64,000 nt of DNA from positions 682,001-746,000 of the forward strand of contig BTPP01000011.1 of the NCBI GenBank assembly GCA_037102815.1, read 5' to 3'. Numbering within the stretch: the first letter of the stretch is position 1; each line of letters starts with the position of its first letter. Below, in pieces: positions 55,425 through 64,000 of this stretch. The notes beneath the pieces were generated by a model. It made no database searches. It had not been told where the DNA came from and saw nothing but the letters and a program-made list of their open reading frames with translations. The DNA is from Neurospora intermedia. Its lineage: Eukaryota > Ascomycota > Sordariomycetes > Sordariales > Sordariaceae. The position numbers were made by a program, and so were the translations under genes.

Positions 55425-56592
55425 ATTCTTCTTGGAAGAAGGGAAGGGGAAGCAATAGCGCAGATTAAACGGGTCGGTGGTGATTGCCTGGAGTCAGTTG
55501 AAGCAGATGATAAAGATATAACGAGACATACGATGATGGAAAAAAGAGATGGATTGAATGGGTTGGTTAATGATGGATGGATGATGGATGATGGATGATG
55601 GATGATAATGTTGATGATACCACTACGCTTTTTCTTGTTTTTGTTGCTGTTTTTCTTTTGGATGGGGGATGTTGGGGGATCGATGTTGGACGACTGCCGT
55701 CTGGTTCGAACCGGCGCGTTCGTGACGGTGTCGGCGAAATATTTTCCAAGAGTCACGACTTTTTTTTTTCTTTTCCTTCATGGAGATATCTTCGTTGATA
55801 GTCTCAAGTAATGAAGGTTGGCTGGGGCGGATGATGTACGAACTCTCCTGTCTTCACACGAACACGACGAGAATGAAAGAGGCAGTGAACGCTCAGCTTG
55901 ACAGCTAATAATGATAGGGAACGAACATACAGAGGTTTTCATCTAAGTCGAATAATAGCCGTCTAGTAATCGGTGCTCACAAGTGCTAAGGATTACTAAC
56001 TGACGAATGTAAAGGTCAACTCTACTCAAGCTGGTTTCACCGTCTTCATCATTTGGTAAGTGGTCCGCCATGACATCCAGCATAGCTCCCTCGGCCTCGG
56101 GAAGACTATCTCGCGTGGGGAGTGTCTCCCAGGAAGAGCACAACCCGGTAATTGCGTGAAGCCCATGTCCGAATCGATAAGTAAAATGCAAAATCATGCA
56201 GAAAGTGCGGGAAACCGACAGCGGAAGGAATACACCAAGTCATGTAATCACACTCTACCTAGTAGTAGTGTTTCGACAAACTTTTAATACTGGGTACGCT
56301 ACTACCACCTGTCGAACATCTTGTCTTCAGCATTTGGTGGTTAACATAGAAATGATATGACCGAGATAGTCGACGACCTTATCGCAATTTGGTTGAACTT
56401 TCCATCCATGTCTGATACTGTAGCTTATCCCAACGCCGTCAACAGAAACATACCATGCAGTAGAAGTGCCGACTTCTTATCATGACCACCGTATACACAT
56501 CGAATCATCCATCCGCGTCCCAAAAGCTGAAACAAAACTCCCAACAACAACATTTCCCCCTCCCATTCACACACGAAACACCACCATCCCCT
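55391..56592. other. Intergenic convergent region with GATG repeats
   Basis: 1.2 kb between convergent gene ends. A (GGAT/GATG)n tract lies at about 55569-55608. A tRNA B-box-like GGTTCGAACC at 55703-55712 has no A box or acceptor stem around it. No coding frame supported. Confidence 0.45.
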
Positions 56593-58067
56593 CTAAATAT
56601 ACCTAAACATATTCTCCCTCACCCCCCTCTTCATTCCCACCGCCTTCCCATCCTCATACTCCACCCCCGCCGCGCCCCCTTCCCCCGCGACACTCTCCTC
56701 CATCCGCATCCTCACCTCCTCATCTAACTGCGCTTGCGTTTTTCTTTTTTCCTTCTTCTTTTCCTTCGTCTTTTGCTGTTGCTGTGACTGGCCAGATAAT
56801 CCCGTCGCCTTGGTTATATTCTGCGATGTTGAAGTCGAGGCCGAACTAGTAGAAGCGGAAGTAGAAGCCGAACTAGAAGCCGAACTAGCAGAAGTAGAAT
56901 AATGCGACCGAGCGAACCTCGCCGCACCACCACGAGCATTGATATTGTTGGTAGGAGACTGGATAAAAGTCCAAGAAATCCACGCTGTCGAAGAGGTCGC
57001 GAACGGTTTGATGGCCGTGGTGGGTGCTGGGCGGCCGTGTTGAAGGGGTTCGAGGGTAAAACTTCCGGAGATGGAGGAAAGGGTGGTGCCGAGGGAGAGG
57101 TTGGGGTGTAGAGCTAAGTGGGGGATTGAGTCCTCGCTTATTGTGTTTGCTGCTGCTGCTGCTGCTGCTTCTGAGGTGAAATCGGGTGGGGGAATGGGTT
57201 GTTGGCCTGTTGCTGTGTCCATGGTGGAGTGCGGGAGGGGTTGGGTGTGGTGAGTGTCGATGGGGGAGGCGTAGTCGGGACTGTTTGTAGAGTTGGCATC
57301 GGTGGTGGATTCTTTGCCTCTTGCTTTCTTGGTCTCTTTGGGTTGATGAGATTTCTTTTTACTGGTGGTGCTGCTGCTGCTGGCTTCTTTCTTGGGCTTT
57401 TTAGAACTGGTACTGCTACCCTTCGTCCGACGAGAACTTCCTCCCGCGTTAGAGGTACTCGTAGGAGAGTCACTGGCCATTTCACTGCCCCATGCATCAG
57501 TCACGTCCCTTTCTGCATCTGTATCCCGTCCTGCTCGGCGACTGGCTTCCCACTTCTCAGCGTTAGCACTGTTGGCTTCCTCCACAGCGCAAATATGTTC
57601 AGCGTGAATCCCTTCCCATTCCTCAGGGTGTTCCAATGTTTGTTGAACTGCTTGTTTGAGGGAGGGCAGGATTGTGTGGCCGGTCTTTTTTTCATGCATT
57701 TGTAGGTATTAGCCACTTGCTCTGTTCTATCTTCCTTTGTTATGCCCTCCCCTGTACAGTAACAAGACAGCTGGAGATGACGATGGTGAAGGATTGGATG
57801 GGATTGTGGGTGAGGTAAACATACAGAAGTTGAATACTTCGGAGGCATTGGTTCATCGCCCTTGTCAGAGGTGGGCATGCCACGATCCTGTTGCCCGCCA
57901 ACGGAGACGAAGCCTTTGCCGGCGGTTTGCTTGGCTTTGCGGGTGCCGCCTGTCTCGAGGTCGGTGACTATTCCTCTGGTGATAGTGATTCTGCTGCTGC
58001 CCAGGGTGAGTTGGAGTGGAGCAGTGGGGGGTATGATGCGTGGGAGGCGGGTTAGTAGACGTGACAT
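56593..58067 (-). CDS. Basic, Ser/Thr-rich protein with mitochondrial-like N-terminus, unknown function
   Basis: Two exons, 58067-57825 and 57684-56593, give 444 residues. The intron (57685-57824, 140 nt) has donor GTATGT, a GCTAATAC branch region and an unusual A-rich acceptor (AAAAAAAG); other acceptors all lead to a stop codon in frame. The N-terminus (MSRLLTRLPRIIPPTAPLQL) is Arg-rich, acid-free and amphipathic, suggesting import into mitochondria. Residues about 82-140 (ILPSLKQAVQQTLEHPEEWE, HAEHICAVEEANSANAEKW) look structured. The rest is Ser/Thr/Lys-rich low complexity with an Ala run and a charged coiled-coil-like KEKKKEKRKTQAQLDEEVRM segment near the end. I do not recognise a family. 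Confidence 0.6.
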
Positions 58068-58873
58068 TGTGATCTTTTTGTGGTGGTTCGAGTGATTTGT
58101 TTGATGATTGTGATAGTGAGATTTTTCTAGAGTCAAGGTATATCGAGGTAGAGTCTTGAAAGTCGACGTTGAGTTAACAATTGCAGAAAGGTGATGGTTG
58201 GGTAGGTCTTGGCATAAATTGAAATGAAATACCCTCAAAATCCACTGCCAGATATTGGCAAACGCTCAATGACCATTCATCACCGTTTCCCCCAATCGTC
58301 GACCCCTGGAGCGGTGACGAGCAGTAACCGTCATTCAGGTGGTGATGTCATGTCCAGATAAGGAAGGACTTTCGATAAGCTTCCAGCAAATCCAAGGATC
58401 CAAGGGAACCTGTTACTCGATGGACTGCGACAAAAGCCCTGGCCCCTAAATTACTGTCTTCATCCCATCTTGAGCACCTTGACGGCCATTGAATTGAGTG
58501 CCATTCGGAAATTTTGTCCACCCATGTTCATTCACTTTTCCATGCTCAGGACGTTGTTTGATGTCGGAAAAAGAAGCACTCCTTCACAACCATGTCGGTA
58601 ATTGGGAAAACAACATTTGACAACATGATGTAGGCATTATTGACTAGTCACTACTAAGACAGTCGTAATTAGGGTACCGTAATTCCAGCCAAACACCAAC
58701 ACCAAAAGAGAAACACTGTACACTTTATCCATTCAACACCTCCATTATGTACATCCCCTTTTCCCTTCCAGTCATTCATCATATCATGGATAATCATACA
58801 GTTACAAAGGCAGTCGCACAAAACTGTGTTCGAAACCACCGGGTATAAACATTAAAGAAATTGTTACAATCCC
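58068..58873. other. Intergenic region, no gene recognised
   Basis: 0.8 kb between the start of the preceding minus-strand gene and the stop of the Rds1-like gene. It should hold the promoter of the former and the 3' UTR of the latter. Nothing else is seen. Confidence 0.4.
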
Positions 58874-60277
58874 TTAACCAGACTGGTACATACCAACAGC
58901 ATAAACGTGAGGGTTCAGCTGCGTCAAGTTGTACGGAGTAACATACAGATCCTCATCAGTCAAGACAAGGAAGATCGTACCGTTGATAGCCGGGTTGCCA
59001 TCAAACGAGCTGATATCAGGTTGGACAGTATAAGCGCTGTTGCCCTGGATGTTCTCCAGAGGCGAGTATGTGACGTTGAGCTGCGAGACCCACGCGGCAA
59101 ACTTGGGAGCACCAGCCTGGGTGTCGGTAACATACGAGTTGTTGGGGCCGATGGGCTTGCCGGGCTCGTCCCACTCGAGGAAGACCTGGCGGCCGGGGTA
59201 CGAGAGGGGCATGGAGCGGTTGCGGGTGATGCCGGGGGCGCACGAGACGCCGACGTCCGTCGACTTGGTGCAGTCATCGCTCTCGTCAATGTCCTGGTAC
59301 GAGGCCGTGTTGGCGTAGCCGCCGTCCGTGGTCTCGTTCCACACGTAAGAGCCGTTGATGCGGAACGGGTTGGGTTGGTTCAGGATGTTGAGGGCAGGGT
59401 AGTTCTGCCAGATCAGACGGGTGTTGTTCTCGGGGCAGGAAGAGATGTAAGGAGCGAGAAGAGACCAGGCCCAGGATTGAGGAATGCCGACCTCGAACCA
59501 TTCAGGCATGGGGAAGAGACCCTCGAACTGGCGGAAGATCATCTGCTGACGAGCCTCGGTGGTGATGGACTGCAGCAGCAGCTGGCCGACATCGTGGGCG
59601 TTGAGGTGGTTGAGGAAGCCGTAGACACCGGACTCTCCGTAGCGAGTCAATTTCTGGCAGAAGTCGATGAATTCGTGCACGTTGGTGGCAGGGTAGTTGT
59701 AGGTGCACTGGTTGGGGGCAGAGGGGCCAAGGATGTTGCTGAGGAGAGTAGCGTGGCCGACTTCTTGGTCTGCCATGAACTCGATCAAGTGACGGTCTTC
59801 AGCAGTGAGGCCGGCCTCCTCAAAGTCCTCGACTGAGAATGTGGCGAGACCCCAGTGGAAGAGATCGAGCTCAATCCATTCCTGGTGAAGAGCCAGGGCA
59901 ATGGACTGGTAGTCGAAGTCGGAAAGCACCCTGTATACGGGAGCAGAGCCGTTGGTGCCGACACCGCCAGCCGGAGTGTAAGGGGCAGGCTGGGGAGCGT
60001 GAAGTTGCCCATCACTCGGGTATTTGAAAGCGTCTGGCCCTGGGGGAAGAGCTGGAACTGAGGGAGCAAGGACTGAAGTCGACAAGGCACCTGTTACAGT
60101 GGGTGAGCCTGTATATTGGCCATGATAGCTAACATTGGTGACGGGCTCGACCACTCCCGTGATCTTGGGGACCGAGAAGGTGGTGGTGGGCTCCGAGTAG
60201 ATGGGAGCGGGAACGGCAAGCGATCTAGCAGCGAGGCCGAGGAGGCCAACGCCTGCCGAGAGTCTAAACCCGGCCAT
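58874..60277 (-). CDS. Rds1-type secreted ferritin-like stress protein
   Basis: The ATG at 60277 starts a signal peptide (MAGFRLSAGVGLLGLAARSL, cleavage near residue 22) and is preferred over the in-frame start 20 codons upstream. 467 residues, no intron. A Pro/Thr/Ser-rich region to about residue 115 is followed by the ferritin_2-like four-helix domain: YQSIALALHQEWIELDLFHW, DRHLIEFMADQEVGHATLL (Glu/His positions of the di-iron-type fold) and ITTEARQQMIFRQFEGLFPM. A C-terminal beta-rich region with many N-glycosylation sequons (NNT, NGS, NET, NRS, NVT, NLT) completes the protein. The family is named after fission-yeast rds1, induced by ammonium/adenine and stress; the biochemical activity is unproven. 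Confidence 0.9.
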   Translation of the reverse strand: MAGFRLSAGVGLLGLAARSLAVPAPIYSEPTTTFSVPKITGVVEPVTNVSYHGQYTGSPTVTGALSTSVLAPSVPALPPGPDAFKYPSDGQLHAPQPAPYTPAGGVGTNGSAPVYRVLSDFDYQSIALALHQEWIELDLFHWGLATFSVEDFEEAGLTAEDRHLIEFMADQEVGHATLLSNILGPSAPNQCTYNYPATNVHEFIDFCQKLTRYGESGVYGFLNHLNAHDVGQLLLQSITTEARQQMIFRQFEGLFPMPEWFEVGIPQSWAWSLLAPYISSCPENNTRLIWQNYPALNILNQPNPFRINGSYVWNETTDGGYANTASYQDIDESDDCTKSTDVGVSCAPGITRNRSMPLSYPGRQVFLEWDEPGKPIGPNNSYVTDTQAGAPKFAAWVSQLNVTYSPLENIQGNSAYTVQPDISSFDGNPAINGTIFLVLTDEDLYVTPYNLTQLNPHVYAVGMYQSG

Positions 60278-62746
60278 TGTAACTGGTGTGGTGTGGTCGA
60301 TGAGTGTCGAACGGGAGCAAATGCTAGGAATGCTCAATGTCGACTGCTTGATGACTTGATCTGGAACAAATATTCGTTGAGCCGGACGGATGCGCCCAGA
60401 TTATATCTTGTGCATCCCAGCGAGCCAAGCAAAAGCTATCCGGAGCGTTTGCACCGCGTCACCAAGGGTCCTGCCATGCCAAAGCTACCTAGTACTTCGA
60501 CCTAGGCGTCGGATGTGCCTGCGAGGGGAGCTGCTGTACCATCATCATCATCATCGATGATTTCGTTGATATCGACCTAGGGCACCTGCCAGTCACTCAG
60601 TGTCAATTCAGCCAACCAGGGTGTCCGGCTGTTGTGCCTGCCCACCGAGTTTACCCCGAGTGTCTCTGTTGCGACTTTGTGTCTTTCCCTATGAGAGAAG
60701 TTGACGCTAGCATTCATCCGCACCCGGCCAGGCTTTGAGGATCTGCAAACCGTGGACCCAAAATCCCAGCAGATCCACGAGGTACACCACATCGGTGTGC
60801 AAGGAAGGCAGTTGCTAGTCGTCCGCTGACAGAGCTTCGTCGTCATTGACGGTCATGGAGATGGATGACCAGGCCAAAAGCTCGATTGGTAATGGGGGCG
60901 GATCTCCGCTCTCGGCAGCTCAGTCAGAAGACAGGAAATTTTGCTCTTGTTCTCCAAATCGCATTGTCCGACAAAGCCTGGAAACGGACGTTGCACTGGC
61001 ACCCTTGAATTGACCCCTTATATTTTTCTCTGAAAACGGGAAACACCCGAACCATATTTTTCATTGAGTGGTCCGATGTGAGTCGCAACTAGGTTGGGTC
61101 GCAAGCTTGACACGGATCGGGGGAAAAAGGGGGTACCATCGAAGCTGAACCTGCAATGGTCCAACAGGAGGAAGCTTGCCCCAGGATATGGAGGTGTCGT
61201 CGAAGCCAAGGTCAGACAACGACCCGACCTAGTGTAGTAGGGGAGGCTCTTCATGGTCAATGTCCCGAATGGGCAGAGACAACGAAGCTGGGAGTCCCTT
61301 GGTTGGGCGCCACATGGTTTTCGTTATGCGAAAGCTGGGGTCGGAGAAATCAACTGAAAAAAGTGGGAAGGCGGGGATCGTTACTAGAGAAAGCTTAAAA
61401 TGATGAACAAAAGAAGTCATGACGACATGATGATGTACCGCTTTGTACCTGCTGCCAAGGGGGCCGGCAGCGGTGTAGTGTAAGTGGGGTTTCCCCGGCC
61501 CCACCTTGCCGGGCGGCCAAGCTTCAACCGTCTTATTCAACTGCCGAGCCGCGAGGGCATTTGTTTTCTATCACCAACTTCATCGATTAGAACGAAGAGG
61601 AACAAAACAAAACCTATTCCGGGAAAGATCCATGAACCGTGTAATCCCCATCATGGTTTGAAACAGCCTTTTCTGAACTACAACGACCGGTATCGGAGTG
61701 GTGTACTTGGCTAGTTGGTTGATCACCCAGTCATCTCAAATTTGTCATAACCGAGCCGCTATGATCATTATCATATTTGACGAAGTCGGATATACATTGC
61801 TCCTCTCACCAAGGGCTTTCGCGACCTTTCCCAAGACGATTGAATGTCTTCTTGGTGGTGATGTCTAACAGACGACCGCGTTGAGTCAATGCTAGTGCCC
61901 GATTATAAGACGATCAGACCATGGAAGATGGAGTTCCACAGCGCTAACCACTTACACTACACCAACACACCCGAGACTACTGGTAATCCTGTAATGTTCG
62001 TACCGAAATGTTACCATGTTCTTGTCAAGTGTACCGGGAGATATACCGGGAGATAGAAAGAATAGGATAGTATTGAGATTCGAAAATGAATGCCTCACGT
62101 CGGGCAAGGGGGCGTCTTGTACATAACCTAAAAACCCCTCAAAAAAGAAAAAAAAAAAAGACGCATCTCGAGCTACCACCAGCTGGAACTGAAGATCTCA
62201 GGGTGTAGACCAGCAGTTCTTCCGCTGAGGTAAAGTCGAGTCAGTCATCTGATATCAGACATGTCTTTGTCTCTGGGCAGCGATCCGGCACACTCCGGAG
62301 TGTTAACCACCGGCATCCGGAGCCGGAGCTACAAAGACCCACTTTCCCGGATACTGGTGTAAGTGAATAAATACCCTTTACAGCCAGGTCAAAAGGTTCC
62401 AATGGGGTTGCTTGTTTCGACAAGATGAAAGTTAACGCAAGGGAACCTTATGAACTGTCCATGAAGTAGCTCGTACTGCATAGTAGACGTGTGCGCCGTA
62501 AAAATACACCCGCCAAATATGATATTATGATTACATTCAGCCAGTGTTCAAGGTCTTGCCTCCGCAAGCCTTACGATGTTGGTGCGGCGTGAGACAACGG
62601 CACGAATAGAACATCGATACGGAAATACACAAAGGTTACAATGCCCGGAAAGGTGGTGACACAAATGCTCCGGGAAGATCGACTCGTCGTCCGTAGCATG
62701 GGACGGTCGCAAAGCAAAGGTCGAGCGGCGTGACAGGTCCACACGT
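60278..62746. other. Intergenic region, no gene recognised
   Basis: 2.5 kb between the Rds1-like start and the stop of the FAR1/ankyrin gene. Open frames up to about 103 codons show no domain, signal peptide or splice-supported extension. An A-run lies near 62148-62159 and a TCATCATCATCATC repeat near 60541-60555. Confidence 0.45.
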
Positions 62747-64000
62747 TTACCTGTTGGGATCCGCGCCCTTCTCAATAAACAAGACAACCGCATCCTCCAT
62801 CCCCTTTGACACCGCCGCGTGCAATGGACTCGTCCCTTTCAAATCCAACTTGGTCACATCCGCACCCTTATTCACCAGCAGCGTCACCGTATCCATCCGC
62901 TCACCCTCAATAGCGCAATGCAGCGGTGTCCGTCCCGTACTATCATGCGCATTGATGTCGCCTCCCTTGTTGATCAAAATCTCCAAGATCTTATTCTGCC
63001 CCTTCAACGCCGCCATGTGCAACGGTCCCGACGGCGGTCCCAGCGGGAACACGGGGTTACCCACCACCCCGCCGCCACCGACCTGATGGAACTTTGGCGG
63101 CGGCACCGGCGGCATAACCTTGGGCTTCTTCATCCTCGCATACCGTTCGGATTGCGTCTCCAGCGCGCGTCCACCGGCCTGCAACCTTCGATACCGACGG
63201 TAACTGGCAATGGAATCCATGTTGTTCGGGTCCAGATCGTGATTGTGCTCCTCGCACCGCACTTCGATAAACCACTTGCTCGCGTGCCGCTTCTTGCACA
63301 CTAGCTTCATCTTGGCCGGACAGCCAATCTTGTGCGTGGGGCGCTTGCGGATGCCCGTGCCACTGTTCTTGCACGTGCCGCCGCGGTCGCACATCAGATC
63401 GACCCGCACTACTTCCGAGCCTTTGGCATACTTGCCGCCTGGGTTCTTGGCTTTGGCGCACCCGGATTGCACCAGCATGTAGCCCTGACTGATGGCGTAC
63501 TCCATCACGGAGCTCATGGCTTGCTCGCGCGTATCATAGGGCCCGAGCATCAGGTTCGGACGCACAGTGGGGAGACGGAGCGGCGTGATGGGCTGCACGA
63601 GAGGAGCTTTGTAGTCGGCTGACCCGGGCAGGTTTCCGTTCGCATCCGGAATTAGGTTTTGGCCGTCCGCGGCGTTGGCGGTTCCGTCGCTGCTGCCGCC
63701 GTTGGGCTGGGGCGTGTCGTTGTTGGAGCTGACGTCGTTCATGGTCTCGTCTCCCTCGTCCTCGACCTCGTCTTCGTGTTCCTCCACCTCCTCCTCGTCA
63801 AGCATTGTCTCGTCTGGGGTACCATTACCATTGGTTCCCTGTGAGTGCTGCTGCTGCTGCTGGTCAACTTGAAAGGCCGGGTGGTTCAGCGGATCATGCG
63901 CATAGAATTTATCCTGCCGTTGCTGTTGCAGTTGCTGGTGGAATTGCTGGTGTTCCTGGCGAGTCATCCCCTTGCTGCGCTGGGGCCGTGACTTTGCCCC
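62747..64000 (-). CDS. FAR1-like zinc-finger plus ankyrin-repeat protein (5' end possibly outside window)
   Basis: The frame is open from the right edge to TAA at 62747-62749; the first ATG is at 63967 (406 residues from there), but with no stop before it the true start may lie further right. A Gln/His-rich start and an acidic segment (DEEEVEEHEDEVEDEGDE) precede a FAR1/WRKY-GCM1-type zinc domain: GPYDTREQAMSSVMEYAISQ, LMCDRGGTC, IGCPAKM and VRCEEHNHDL, giving the Cys/Cys/His-x-His ligands. Three ankyrin-like repeats end the protein (GPLHMAALKGQNKILEILIN, GRTPLHCAIEGE, GTSPLHAAVSKG). FAR1 domains descend from Mutator-like transposases and bind DNA, so a nuclear regulator is likely. The stop directly follows AACAG|GTAAAC, a good donor, so a further 3' exon cannot be excluded. 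Confidence 0.82.
   Translation of the reverse strand, partial: GAKSRPQRSKGMTRQEHQQFHQQLQQQRQDKFYAHDPLNHPAFQVDQQQQQHSQGTNGNGTPDETMLDEEEVEEHEDEVEDEGDETMNDVSSNNDTPQPNGGSSDGTANAADGQNLIPDANGNLPGSADYKAPLVQPITPLRLPTVRPNLMLGPYDTREQAMSSVMEYAISQGYMLVQSGCAKAKNPGGKYAKGSEVVRVDLMCDRGGTCKNSGTGIRKRPTHKIGCPAKMKLVCKKRHASKWFIEVRCEEHNHDLDPNNMDSIASYRRYRRLQAGGRALETQSERYARMKKPKVMPPVPPPKFHQVGGGGVVGNPVFPLGPPSGPLHMAALKGQNKILEILINKGGDINAHDSTGRTPLHCAIEGERMDTVTLLVNKGADVTKLDLKGTSPLHAAVSKGMEDAVVLFIEKGADPNR

Noticed and set aside
55703-55712. tRNA B-box-like GGTTCGAACC
   Set aside because: No A box at the right distance and no pairing acceptor stem or anticodon arm could be drawn.

Overview
This is a filamentous ascomycete window, most likely Sordariomycetes/Sordariales and Neurospora-like. 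The evidence is: protein genes split by short spliceosomal introns (about 50-240 nt) with GTRNGT donors, CTAAC/CTGAC branch points and YAG acceptors; fungus-specific families (Rds1 ferritin-like, STAND-type N-terminal domain, galactosaminogalactan enzymes); very long poly-C tracts; and a pair of diverged, AT-rich MITE copies whose differences look largely like C-to-T/G-to-A changes, as expected from RIP. I had no database, so the genus is an inference.

Left part (1-17 kb): the 3' end of a D-alanine-D-alanine-ligase-like ATP-grasp gene, a cytochrome P450 (two exons, minus), a single-pass membrane protein with an Arg/Ser/His-rich tail, anthranilate synthase component I (trpE type, two exons, CPC-1/Gcn4 sites upstream), a decayed DUF7924-type gene with frameshifts and a stop, a mariner-like MITE, and a five-exon unknown polytopic membrane protein.

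Centre (17-49 kb): all five core genes for the exopolysaccharide galactosaminogalactan (GAG). Uge3 (30.3-31.7 kb) supplies UDP-Gal and UDP-GalNAc. Gtb3 (17.1-26.0 kb), a 2904-residue protein with a 12-helix membrane block and a C-terminal GT4 domain, would polymerise and probably export the chain. Agd3 (45.3-47.4 kb) deacetylates GalNAc residues outside the cell. Ega3 (GH114, 40.0-41.2 kb) and Sph3 (GH135/spherulin-4, 36.2-39.1 kb) are the two glycoside hydrolases. A small secreted six-cysteine protein (32.9-33.5 kb) sits inside the cluster and a GT25 glycosyltransferase (47.7-48.9 kb) is convergent with agd3. Both are candidates for extra pathway members. Long intergenic regions (4.3 kb between gtb3 and uge3, 4.2 kb before agd3) probably hold the regulatory DNA. 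sph3 is split by an exceptionally long 1.79 kb intron.

Right part (49-64 kb): a second copy of the MITE, a five-exon STAND-N-terminal/ankyrin protein lacking an obvious NTPase domain, a small cysteine-module protein, a basic Ser-rich protein with a mitochondrial-like N-terminus, an Rds1-type secreted ferritin-like protein, and a FAR1-like zinc-finger/ankyrin protein whose 5' end may lie outside the window.

All splice models were derived by eye from reading-frame continuity and splice consensus. They are exact predictions but untested.
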